16,131 nt of DNA from Pseudomonadota bacterium (GTDB taxonomy: Bacteria; Pseudomonadota; Alphaproteobacteria; Micropepsales; Micropepsaceae), in assembly GCA_025360685.1 (NCBI GenBank), contig JANYBR010000162.1, positions 1-16,131 of the forward strand, given 5' to 3'. Under the pieces are notes generated by a model. It saw only the letters and a list, made by a program, of their open reading frames with translations, was not told where the DNA came from and searched no databases. Below are positions 1 through 6,852 of this stretch, piece after piece; positions within the stretch are counted from its first letter, which is position 1; every line of letters starts with the position of its first letter. The position numbers and the translations under genes are program-made.

Positions 1-514
1 CCCCGAGCCACGCCTTGCGCGCATGCACGACGAAGGTCGTCACGCCGGCCGCTTCACAGCGCTCGATCATCGTGCGCAGCGAGTGGTGCGGGTCCTGATC
101 ATCGACTCCGAGCCGGCACTTGACCGTCACCGGAACCGTCACCGCGGCCCGCATCGCCGCCACGCAGTCTGCGACAAGAAGCGGCTCGCGCATCAGGCAG
201 GCGCCGAAGCGCCCGGATTGCACGCGGTCCGACGGACAGCCGACATTCAGGTTGACCTCGTCGTAACCCATGTCCGCGGCGATCTTCGCGGCTTGCGTGA
301 GGCGCGCCGGATCGGAGCCGCCGAGCTGCACGGCGACGCGATGCTCGCTGGCATCAAAGCCGAGAAGCCGCTCGCGGTTGCCGCGAATGATCGCCTCGGC
401 CGTAACCATCTCGGTGTAGAGCAGGGCGTGGCGCGTCAGCAGGCGATGCAGCACGCGGCAATGCGTGTCCGTCCATTCCATCATGGGCGCAATGCAGAAA
501 CGGTGACTGCTCAT
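1..514 (-). CDS. dusA: tRNA-dihydrouridine synthase DusA, N-terminal half (3' end outside window)
   Basis: This is an FMN-dependent enzyme that reduces uridine to dihydrouridine in the D-loop of tRNA (positions 20/20a in the DusA subfamily). The 171 visible residues begin MSSHRFCIAPMMEWTD, the FMN-binding start of the TIM barrel. They continue to NLNVGCPSDRVQ, where Cys93 is the expected catalytic acid, then FGACLM, VTVKCRLGVDD and FVVHARKAWL, all hallmarks of DusA rather than DusB or DusC. Family members are about 330 residues, so roughly half is present and reading continues past position 1. The ATG at 514-512 overlaps the TGA of the upstream oxidoreductase (ATGA), so translation is probably coupled. 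It is a housekeeping RNA-modification gene at the tail of a metabolic operon. Identification is secure. Confidence 0.95.
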   Translation of the reverse strand, partial: MSSHRFCIAPMMEWTDTHCRVLHRLLTRHALLYTEMVTAEAIIRGNRERLLGFDASEHRVAVQLGGSDPARLTQAAKIAADMGYDEVNLNVGCPSDRVQSGRFGACLMREPLLVADCVAAMRAAVTVPVTVKCRLGVDDQDPHHSLRTMIERCEAAGVTTFVVHARKAWLG

Positions 515-2121
515 CGGCGCCTTTTACCCGATTTTGACCGGCCTGCATCCTTGAGAATTTCGCGCGCGGCATTGTGGCCGGGCGCGCCGGTCACGCCGCC
601 GCCCGGATGGGTTCCCGCGCCGCACATGTAGAGACCCTCGAGCGGACTGCGATAATTGCCGTGACCGAGGACCGGACGGGCCGAAAAGATCTGATCGAGT
701 TCGAGCTTGCCATGCATGATGTCGCCGCCGGTCAGGCCGAAGACTCGCTCAAGATCGAGCGGGCTGAGTGCCTGCATCCCCAGCACGGACTGTTTGAACC
801 CGGGTGCGTAGCGATCGACTGTGTCGATCATCAGCGCCGCGACCTCGTCGCGATGATCGTCCCATGCGCGGCCGTCGGAAAGCACGGGTGCGACGTGCTG
901 GCAGAACAGGCTCGCCACATGGCGGCCCTGTGGAGCAAGTGTGTTGTCCACCACCGAGGGGATCAGCATCTCCACAATGGGAGCCTTCGACCATCCGAAG
1001 GCGCGCGCATCGGCAAAGGCGCGGTCCATAAAGGCCAGGCTCGGCGCCATGATGATGCCGGCGGTCAGATGCGCGCCGTCCTGCGGCAGGCAGGTGAAGC
1101 GCGGCAATTCGGACAGCGCCACATTCATCCGGAACGTTCCCGACCCGTTGCGGTAGCGCGCGATGCGCTCGCGAAAATCCGCGGGCAGGAGGGCGGCGTC
1201 GACCAGCTTGCCGAACAACAGCTTGGGGTTGAGGTTTGACACGATGCGAGAGGCGAAAAGCGCTTCGCCCGTTTCGGTCACAACCCCGGCGGCACGACCA
1301 TTCTTGACGATCACTTCGCGCACCGCGCAATCGGTTCGGATCTCGACGCCGTGTTCGCGGCACGCCGCCGCCATCGCCTCAGTGATTGCGCCCATGCCGC
1401 CGATCGCGTGACCCCATGCGCCCTTCTTTCCGTTCACCTCGCCGAAGACATGATGCAGCAGCACATAGGCCGAACCTGGCGTATAGGGACTGGCATAGTT
1501 TCCGACGATGGCATCGAAGCCGAGCAGGGCCTTGATCGGATCGCTTTCGAACCAGCCGTCGAGCCAGTCGCCGCCCGACTGCGTGAACAGCGCCAGCAAG
1601 TCGCGCCTAGCCGTCAGGTCCAGGCTCGCCATGCGATGGCCGAGCGTGGCGCTCTTGAGCAGTTCCGGCAGTGCCGCCGTCCAACCGTCCGCCGTCAGGT
1701 TCGGCGGCGTTTTCAGTACGAGTTCGCGCAGCACATCGGCGATGGTCTCAAGTCGCGCTGTGTAGCCATCGATGCGCGATGCATCCTTCCTGGAGAACTT
1801 CGCGATCTCCGCATGACCCGTGCCGGAAAGATACTCACGGTCGTTGAGAGGCAGAAAATTGGAGACCTGGCGCTCGACGATGCGCAGCCCATGGCGATGC
1901 AGGTCGAGATCGCGGATGATCTTCGGGTTGAGCAGCGAGACAGTGTAGCTGGCGATCGAGTTGCGAAAGCCGGGAAAGAACTCTTCGGTGACGGCGGCGC
2001 CGCCAACGATCGGCCGCCGCTCCAGAACTGTGACCTTCAGCCCGGCGCGCGCGAGATAGAATGCGCAGACCAGGCCATTGTGCCCGCCGCCGATAATGAT
2101 CGCGTCCAGCTCGCTGGCCAC
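511..2121 (-). CDS. PYROXD2/CrtI-like FAD-dependent oxidoreductase
   Basis: I read a 536-residue flavoprotein of the phytoene-desaturase-like group that includes animal PYROXD2. The N-terminus carries the Rossmann FAD motif IIIGGGHNGL (residues 8-17) followed by LERRPIVGGAAVTEEF. The C-terminus has the second FAD-contacting motif CGAGTHPGGGVTGAPG from about residue 500, typical of this group. Length fits the family (about 520-580). Members desaturate or oxidise lipophilic substrates, but this branch has no agreed substrate. The reading frame stays open upstream to 2226, but the start is taken as GTG at 2121-2119. That places the dinucleotide fold right at the N-terminus and overlaps the TAG of the upstream SDR by one base (TAGTG). 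The upstream residues are Arg/His-rich and look out of frame. The last codons overlap dusA. Confidence 0.9.
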   Translation of the reverse strand: MASELDAIIIGGGHNGLVCAFYLARAGLKVTVLERRPIVGGAAVTEEFFPGFRNSIASYTVSLLNPKIIRDLDLHRHGLRIVERQVSNFLPLNDREYLSGTGHAEIAKFSRKDASRIDGYTARLETIADVLRELVLKTPPNLTADGWTAALPELLKSATLGHRMASLDLTARRDLLALFTQSGGDWLDGWFESDPIKALLGFDAIVGNYASPYTPGSAYVLLHHVFGEVNGKKGAWGHAIGGMGAITEAMAAACREHGVEIRTDCAVREVIVKNGRAAGVVTETGEALFASRIVSNLNPKLLFGKLVDAALLPADFRERIARYRNGSGTFRMNVALSELPRFTCLPQDGAHLTAGIIMAPSLAFMDRAFADARAFGWSKAPIVEMLIPSVVDNTLAPQGRHVASLFCQHVAPVLSDGRAWDDHRDEVAALMIDTVDRYAPGFKQSVLGMQALSPLDLERVFGLTGGDIMHGKLELDQIFSARPVLGHGNYRSPLEGLYMCGAGTHPGGGVTGAPGHNAAREILKDAGRSKSGKRRR

Positions 2122-2915
2122 TAGCCGATGCGGACCGACATGCCGCCATCGACCGGCAGTAGCACGCCGGTGATGAATTGCGCCTCGTCGGATGCCAGGA
2201 ACAGCGCGGCATTGGCCGTGTCCCACGCCGAGCCCATTTTTCCGCCGAGCGGCACGCGCGCGTTGCGCGCCTGGCGCACGGCTTCCTGGTCCTGGCCACT
2301 CGCCTGCGCGATGCCGGCCACCGCCATCGGCGTGTCCATCAGCCCCGGCAGGATGGCATTGCAGCGGATGCCGTGGCGCGCATTGGCCTGAGCCACGCTG
2401 GTGGTCAGCCGGTTCACCGCGGCCTTCGACACTTCGTACGCGAGCTGAATGCCGCCGGCGATGGAGGCAAGCGAGGAGATGTTGACGATCGCGCCCTTGC
2501 CCTGTTCGCGCATGATCGGGATCACGGCCTTGGTCAGCAGCCAGGTGCCCTTGAGATTGACGTTCATGATGCGGTCGAAGGCGGCTTCCTCGACCTTGTG
2601 CGCCGGACCGTCACCGCCGCCAATGCCCACATTGTTGACGAGAATGTCGATGTGTCCGAAGCGCGTCTTGGCCGCCGCGACGATGGCATCCGCCGCGCCC
2701 GGCTTGACGATGTTGGCTTCCAGGCTCGCCGCGCGGCCGCCTTCCTGCGCGATCATGGCCACGGTTTCCTCGGCGCGGGCGCCGTCGCGGTCGACGCACA
2801 GAACATCCGCACCTTCGCGCGCGAACAGTATCGCCATGGCCCGGCCGTTTCCGATGGTCGTGCCCGGCGTCTGCCCAGCGCCGGAGATGATCACGGTTTT
2901 GCCCTTCAGCCGCAT
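2121..2915 (-). CDS. Classical short-chain dehydrogenase/reductase with extended glycine-rich loop
   Basis: This is a 264-residue NAD(P)-dependent oxidoreductase of the classical SDR fold. Visible motifs are SGAGQTPGTTIGNGRA (residues 11-26) as the nucleotide loop, Asp42 at the end of beta-2 (favouring NAD+), NNVG (94-97), NISS with the catalytic Ser (145-148), Tyr160 and Lys164 (YEVSK), and a C-terminal ITGVLLPVDGG. The nucleotide loop is longer than the usual TGxxxGIG and contains IGNG, a variant of a recognisable SDR subgroup. ATG at 2915 is chosen because AAGGG lies about 9 nt upstream. A TTG at 2921 is in frame and would overlap the upstream stop (TTGA), but its spacing to that AAGGG is too short. 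It lies 2 bp after the CMD-family gene and overlaps the flavoprotein start by 1 bp, so it is co-transcribed. It probably oxidises a secondary alcohol of the operon's substrate (inference). Confidence 0.9.
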   Translation of the reverse strand: MRLKGKTVIISGAGQTPGTTIGNGRAMAILFAREGADVLCVDRDGARAEETVAMIAQEGGRAASLEANIVKPGAADAIVAAAKTRFGHIDILVNNVGIGGGDGPAHKVEEAAFDRIMNVNLKGTWLLTKAVIPIMREQGKGAIVNISSLASIAGGIQLAYEVSKAAVNRLTTSVAQANARHGIRCNAILPGLMDTPMAVAGIAQASGQDQEAVRQARNARVPLGGKMGSAWDTANAALFLASDEAQFITGVLLPVDGGMSVRIG

Positions 2916-2917
2916 GC

Positions 2918-3478
2918 TCAAAAGCCCTTCAGGTCCGGGTCCAGAGTCTGACCGGCGTCAAGCTGCACGCCGAACGTGTTCAGGAACATCGACACCTGCG
3001 TGTATTGGCCGGCCGTGAAGACCACATCCATGCACTGTTTCTGGTCGAAATGCTTGCCGAGTTCTGCCCATGTCGTGTTTGAAATGAACTGGTCCTTGTG
3101 CAGCTCGTCGCTGGCGCGCATCAGGGCCGCGTCGGCCGCGCTCCATCCTGCTTCGGCGCCTTTCTTGATGCGGGCGATCTCCTCGTCCGTGAGGCCCGAC
3201 CGCTTGCCGATGACGACATGCTGCGTCCACTCATAGCCCGATTTGCAGAGATAACCGGTGCGCAGGATCACGATTTCGCGTTCGCGCTCGGGCAGGGAAT
3301 TGCGCTTCGACAGGACGTAGGCGCCCCACTGCTGAAATCTCGTCAACGCCTTTGGCGCATGCGCCAGAGTGCGAAAGATATTTATGATGCGAGCGCCCAT
3401 GGGCGCCAGAGCCACCTTCTGCTCGTCGGTGAACTCGGCATCGGTCAATGGCGCAATGCGGGCTTTGCTCAGTCGCAC
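2918..3478 (-). CDS. Carboxymuconolactone decarboxylase (CMD/AhpD-like) family protein
   Basis: This is a 186-residue all-helical protein of the CMD superfamily. The core is PEREREIVILRTG followed by LCKSGYEWTQHV, giving Cys78, Glu83 and His87. The CxxC pair of AhpD peroxidases is absent, so peroxidase activity is unlikely. Proteins of this subgroup are common beside amidohydrolases and SDRs in catabolic clusters, but their reaction is mostly unassigned. The start is GTG at 3478-3476, with a strong GGAGG at 3486-3490 and a 7-nt spacer. No ATG upstream competes. The gene begins 28 bp after the amidohydrolase stop and ends 2 bp before the SDR ATG. Its role may be decarboxylation or proton transfer on a cyclic intermediate (inference). 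Confidence 0.9.
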   Translation of the reverse strand: MRLSKARIAPLTDAEFTDEQKVALAPMGARIINIFRTLAHAPKALTRFQQWGAYVLSKRNSLPEREREIVILRTGYLCKSGYEWTQHVVIGKRSGLTDEEIARIKKGAEAGWSAADAALMRASDELHKDQFISNTTWAELGKHFDQKQCMDVVFTAGQYTQVSMFLNTFGVQLDAGQTLDPDLKGF

Positions 3479-3506
3479 GAAATTTCCTCCGGTTCGGTAT
3501 TGTCGT

Positions 3507-4682
3507 TCAGTTCACGCGTGCGTCGGGAAAGATGCGCAGGAAATTCTCGGCATAGAACTTGTCGCGCACCAGCGGCGCGCGTTCGCCGAGCGCGCCTTCA
3601 AAGCGCGCGATCGGATTGCGGCCGCCTTCGATGTGCGGATAGTCGCTCGAAAACAGGTACAGGTCCGGATTGGACTGGTCGATGAACGCGCCGACTTCCT
3701 CGAACACGAAGGGCGTAAAGGCCATCTGCTGCGTGAGCTGTTCCGTCGGCGTGCGCTTGAACGCCGCCATCGTCGCGTCTGTACGTCCCCAGTGCTTGGC
3801 GACCCAGTCAAGCCGCGTCAGCATCGACGGCACCCAGCCGGCGCCCAGTTCCACGCTCGCGCCGCGCAACTCCGGATATCGCTCGAACACACCTTCGATC
3901 ACCATCATCGAGAGGAATGTTTCCGGACCCTGATGCAGGACGGCGACGTCCTTGGTGCGCAGATTCTCGCCGCCGCCGAGCCAGTCCTTGGTCGCGGCGC
4001 GGCCATTATTGCCCCAGGCCTTTGCCAGCTGCAGCGGCGACCCGCCGACATGCAACAGGAAGGGGACGCCGGCCTCCGCCAGCTTCGCCCAGAAAGGCTC
4101 GAACTCCACATGACCGGGAGATTTGTCGCCGGCCGGGCGATGCGGCACCCACGCGGCCTTCAGATTTGTCTTCAGGACAAAATCGAGTTCCGCGAGCGCG
4201 GACGCCGGATCGTCCAGCGGTACGATCGCCACGCCCATCAGTCGTGGGTCATGCGAGCAAAATTCCGCCATGTGCCTGTTGTGCGCGCGTGCGCCGCCAT
4301 AGCGGCGGGTCGGCGCGATTTTGGAGCTGGGCGAGAACGGCATCGCCACGCTGTGGGTGGCGAACACCAGCTGCTTCTTGAAGCCGAGCATGTCCATGGC
4401 CTGCTTTCGCTCGCGACCGTCGAACGCGCCCAGCGCCTGGATCTCCTTCGATTTCTCGATAAGCCGGTCGCCGAGACCGAGCAGCTCTGCGAGATGCTCG
4501 TCGCTGTGCCGTCCGCCGCGCGCCATGATCTCGGCGACTTCCTCGTCGGTGACGATGGAGGCCGAGTAGCTCACGGCGGGAATTTCGTCGCGCACCGCGG
4601 GATCGGCATATTTCTGCAGGAAATCCGGCAACTCCATGATGTGGCTGTCGGCATCGTACATGGCGCGGGTGGCATAGGTCAT
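3507..4682 (-). CDS. Amidohydrolase family 2 (ACMSD-like) metal-dependent hydrolase/decarboxylase
   Basis: This is a 391-residue TIM-barrel enzyme of the amidohydrolase_2 family, which includes ACMSD and related decarboxylases and hydrolases. Candidate metal or catalytic residues are visible: DADSHIME near the N-terminus (Asp12, His14), VPHRP (His181), FLLHVGG (His211) and FSSDYPHIEGG (Asp347, His350). The frame is open upstream to 4856, but ATG at 4682-4680 is preferred. It has AGGAG at 4689-4693 with a 6-nt spacer, and the upstream residues are Arg/Pro/Cys-rich and not family-like. It is the first gene of the minus-strand operon, facing the divergent spacer. Paired with the CMD-family gene it probably cleaves or decarboxylates a ring-derived acid. 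The sequence does not reveal the substrate. Confidence 0.9.
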   Translation of the reverse strand: MTYATRAMYDADSHIMELPDFLQKYADPAVRDEIPAVSYSASIVTDEEVAEIMARGGRHSDEHLAELLGLGDRLIEKSKEIQALGAFDGRERKQAMDMLGFKKQLVFATHSVAMPFSPSSKIAPTRRYGGARAHNRHMAEFCSHDPRLMGVAIVPLDDPASALAELDFVLKTNLKAAWVPHRPAGDKSPGHVEFEPFWAKLAEAGVPFLLHVGGSPLQLAKAWGNNGRAATKDWLGGGENLRTKDVAVLHQGPETFLSMMVIEGVFERYPELRGASVELGAGWVPSMLTRLDWVAKHWGRTDATMAAFKRTPTEQLTQQMAFTPFVFEEVGAFIDQSNPDLYLFSSDYPHIEGGRNPIARFEGALGERAPLVRDKFYAENFLRIFPDARVN

Positions 4683-4900
4683 CGCGGACTCCTGGCTCGG
4701 TCCGATCCTAGCACCGAAAACCGGGCCGATGGCGCCGGGAATGAAAGTCCCGCGTGGCGCGACGCGACTCGGGCAGGCACCTGGCGCTGAACCCAAACAT
4801 CGGCGTTTGACCGGTCTGCGGACAGCGCACCAAGCTTGCAAGCCGCACGCGATCATGGCCCGCTGGCAGCCCGGCGTTTCTCAAGCGGGTGACCGGCCTC
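4683..4900. promoter_or_regulatory. Divergent intergenic region with overlapping palindromes
   Basis: This 218-bp non-coding spacer lies between two divergent operons, so promoters for both must be here. I see TTGACC at 4807-4812 as a possible plus-strand -35 box, but no convincing -10 at the right spacing. Two overlapping 8-bp perfect palindromes, CAAGCTTG (4831-4838) and CTTGCAAG (4835-4842), could be a regulator site. The promoter assignment follows from gene orientation rather than from consensus boxes. No local regulator gene is visible. Confidence 0.45.
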
Positions 4901-5914
4901 ATGAACGATATCGACGCGATCAAACTGCCGGCCTTTGGGCTCGGATGCGCCCCCTTGGGCAATCTCTACGAGGCGATCAGCGACGAACAGGCCGTCGCAA
5001 CCGTTCACGCGGCGCTCGCCTGCGGGATCGAGTACCTTGATACCGCGCCCTATTACGGGCACGGCCGCAGTGAAGCGCGCATCGGCAAGGCATTGCAGAG
5101 TTGGAGCGGCACAAGACCGATGTTGTCGACGAAGGTCGGACGGGTTCTCGATTCCGTCGCGCCCGGCAACGAGGGCGATTTCGGTTATGCCGATCCGCTT
5201 CCGTTCCGTCCACGCTTCGACTATTCGCGCTCGGGCGTGCGGCGAAGTCTTGAAGGCAGCCTGTCACGGCTTGGCGTCGAGCACGTCGACATTGCGTTCA
5301 TCCACGATATCGGTCGGCTGACGCATGGCGATGCGCATCGCGGGATTTTGCAACAGGTGCTGACGGAGACCATCCCGGAACTTCGGGCGGCGCGCGCTGA
5401 GGGCCTGCTGCGCTGGATCGGCATCGGGGTGAACGAGTGCGAGGTCTGTCTGGAATTGCTGCCGCACGAAGCGCTGGACTTTATCCTGCTGGCCGGACGG
5501 TACACGGTACTGGAACAGCCGGCGCTGTCGAGCGGACTGCTGGAGCTTTTTACAAAGCGCGGTGTGCGGTTGATCGCGGCGGGGGTCTTCAATTCCGGAC
5601 TGCTCGCAACCAGGCCGACTGCGGCGAGCAAGTACAACTATGAAGGCGCGCCCGCCGGCATTCTGGCGCGCGCCGATGCTCTGTGGACGCTCTGCGAGTC
5701 CTTTGGCGTGGCGCCGCAATCTGTGGCGTTGCAGTTTCCGGCCGCGCACCCCGTAGTGGCATCGACAGTCGTCGGCGCGCGCAGCCCGGAAGAGATCGCG
5801 CAAGTGATGCAGTGGCGAAAGATGTCCGTTCCCGGCGCCCTGTGGACGGCCCTGAAAAAGGATGGCTTCATCGCCGCCGATGCTCCGGTACCGGAAAGCG
5901 GCAATGGGACATGA
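4901..5914 (+). CDS. Aldo/keto reductase (D-threo-aldose/L-fucose dehydrogenase-like)
   Basis: This is a 337-residue NAD(P)-dependent oxidoreductase of the aldo/keto reductase TIM-barrel family. The catalytic tetrad is readable: Asp47 and Tyr52 (DTAPYYGHG), Lys78 (STKVGR) and His135 (FIHDIG). The stretch FDYSRSGVRRSLEGSL followed by LSRLGVEHVDI, and the late VVGARSPEEI, are typical of the branch containing D-threo-aldose 1-dehydrogenase (L-fucose dehydrogenase) and pyridoxal 4-dehydrogenase. These enzymes oxidise an aldose or aldehyde to a lactone. The start is ambiguous. ATG at 4901 has GGTGA about 8 nt upstream and is preferred; an in-frame GTG at 4889 would add four residues. It overlaps the next SDR by ATGA and is first in its operon. 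Confidence 0.9.
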   Translation: MNDIDAIKLPAFGLGCAPLGNLYEAISDEQAVATVHAALACGIEYLDTAPYYGHGRSEARIGKALQSWSGTRPMLSTKVGRVLDSVAPGNEGDFGYADPLPFRPRFDYSRSGVRRSLEGSLSRLGVEHVDIAFIHDIGRLTHGDAHRGILQQVLTETIPELRAARAEGLLRWIGIGVNECEVCLELLPHEALDFILLAGRYTVLEQPALSSGLLELFTKRGVRLIAAGVFNSGLLATRPTAASKYNYEGAPAGILARADALWTLCESFGVAPQSVALQFPAAHPVVASTVVGARSPEEIAQVMQWRKMSVPGALWTALKKDGFIAADAPVPESGNGT

Positions 5915-6654
5915 CTTTGCGCCTTGAGGGAAAAATTGCAGTGGTGACGGCGGCCGGCGCAGGCATCGGCCGCGCCTCGGCGCTGGCTTTTCACAGGGAA
6001 GGCGCACGCGTATGGGCCGCAGATATCGATACGGCGGCGCTCGAAACCTTGCGGGCCGAAGCGCATGGCATCGAAACGGTGAAGCTGGATGTCCGCAGCG
6101 ACGACGCGGTGACGCGATTTTTCGCGGGCCTTGGCCGTTGCGACATTCTCTTAAATTGCGCCGGCATGGTGCCGAACGGGACATTGCTCGATTCGACGCT
6201 CGAGGTCTTCAATGCGAGCTGGGACCTGAACGTCCTGTCGATGGTGCGTACCATGCGTGCGGCCATTCCGGGCATGCTCGAGCGCGGCGCGGGCGCGATC
6301 GTCAACATGGCATCGGTGGTCTCCAGCATGAAGGGCGCGCCAAACCGCAGCGCCTATGGCACGACCAAGGCAGCGGTGATCGGCCTGACGAAGTCCGTGG
6401 CGGCCGACTATGTCACGCGCGGCATTCGCTGCAACGCCATCTGCCCAGGCACCGTCGATACGCCGTCCCTGCGCGGCCGCCTCGCGGCGCAGTCCGATCC
6501 AAAAGCGGCACTGGCGGCGTTCCTCGCCCGCCAGGCGATGGGACGCTTCGGCAACCCGGAGGAGATCGCCGCCATGGCTGTCTACCTTGCGTCCGATGAG
6601 TCGGTGTTCGTGACCGGGCAAGCATTTGCGATCGACGGCGGCTGGACGATCTAG
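5911..6654 (+). CDS. SDR of the BDH2 / 2-keto-3-deoxy-L-fuconate dehydrogenase type
   Basis: This is a 247-residue classical SDR. Motifs are TAAGAGIG (residues 13-20), AADID with Asp38 and Asp40 (NAD+ preference), LNCAG (81-85), catalytic Ser135, and Tyr149/Lys153 in YGTTK. It also carries KAAVIGLTKSVAAD, IRCNAICPGTVDTPSL and YLASDESVFVTG followed by IDGGWTI. These long blocks closely resemble, from memory, human BDH2 (DHRS6) and bacterial 2-keto-3-deoxy-L-fuconate dehydrogenase, which oxidises a 2-keto-3-deoxy sugar acid. ATG at 5911 overlaps the aldo/keto reductase stop (ATGA). The open frame continues upstream to 5683 but there it only shadows the previous gene. With the aldo/keto reductase it fits two oxidation steps of a non-phosphorylative sugar pathway, though no dehydratase is visible here. 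Confidence 0.92.
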   Translation: MTLRLEGKIAVVTAAGAGIGRASALAFHREGARVWAADIDTAALETLRAEAHGIETVKLDVRSDDAVTRFFAGLGRCDILLNCAGMVPNGTLLDSTLEVFNASWDLNVLSMVRTMRAAIPGMLERGAGAIVNMASVVSSMKGAPNRSAYGTTKAAVIGLTKSVAADYVTRGIRCNAICPGTVDTPSLRGRLAAQSDPKAALAAFLARQAMGRFGNPEEIAAMAVYLASDESVFVTGQAFAIDGGWTI

Positions 6655-6737
6655 TTGGCGCTGCGCGGTGTGACTGCTGGTAGCCGCGCGATCGCAAAAG
6701 CGGAGAGCCGGCCGCGCTATTTTTCTGGGCTCGCCGT

Positions 6738-6818
6738 CCATCCTTCGACAAGCTCAGGATGAGGGATGAAAGTTGGCCTTCACCGTGAGCCCTTCATCCT
6801 GAGCTTGTCGAAGGATGG
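6738..6818. repeat. REP-like inverted pair, family A copy 1 (probable bidirectional terminator)
   Basis: Two 25-bp arms (6738-6762 and 6794-6818) are perfect reverse complements separated by 31 bp. Each arm can also fold on its own: stem CATCCT, loop TCGACAAGCTC, stem AGGATG (cores 6739-6761 and, inverted, 6795-6817). The element sits between two convergent genes, the BDH2-like SDR and the 2-oxoglutarate dioxygenase. A long stem-loop there would stop transcription from either side. There is no clear T-run, so intrinsic termination is not proven. A second copy of the family is at 12797-12862. I recall this word as a common dispersed repeat in alphaproteobacteria, but could not search. Confidence 0.9.
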
Positions 6819-6852
6819 ATGGCGGGCTCGAACGGATCCATTTCAAGCTGCG

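Noticed and set aside
2918..3478. AhpD-type alkylhydroperoxidase
   Set aside because: The CxxC redox pair is missing; only Cys78 is present, so a CMD-family assignment without peroxidase activity is safer.
3507..4682. L-fuconolactonase partner for the aldo/keto reductase and SDR pair
   Set aside because: It is in the opposite operon, about 100 residues longer than typical fuconolactonases, and its motifs fit ACMSD-like amidohydrolases better.
3369..4790. Long plus-strand open frame opposite the amidohydrolase
   Set aside because: It is Arg/His-rich with no family motif, and lies antisense to a gene with clear catalytic residues. High GC content creates such frames.
6720..6724. T-run after a GC-rich stretch as an intrinsic terminator of the BDH2-like SDR
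   Set aside because: The preceding GCCGGC palindrome has no room for a loop, and the 6-bp hairpin at 6663-6689 is not next to the T-run. The repeat at 6738-6818 is the better terminator candidate.
6738..6818. CRISPR or insertion-sequence end
   Set aside because: There are only two inverted units per locus, with no regular spacers, no transposase and no target duplication; REP-like pairing explains the structure.
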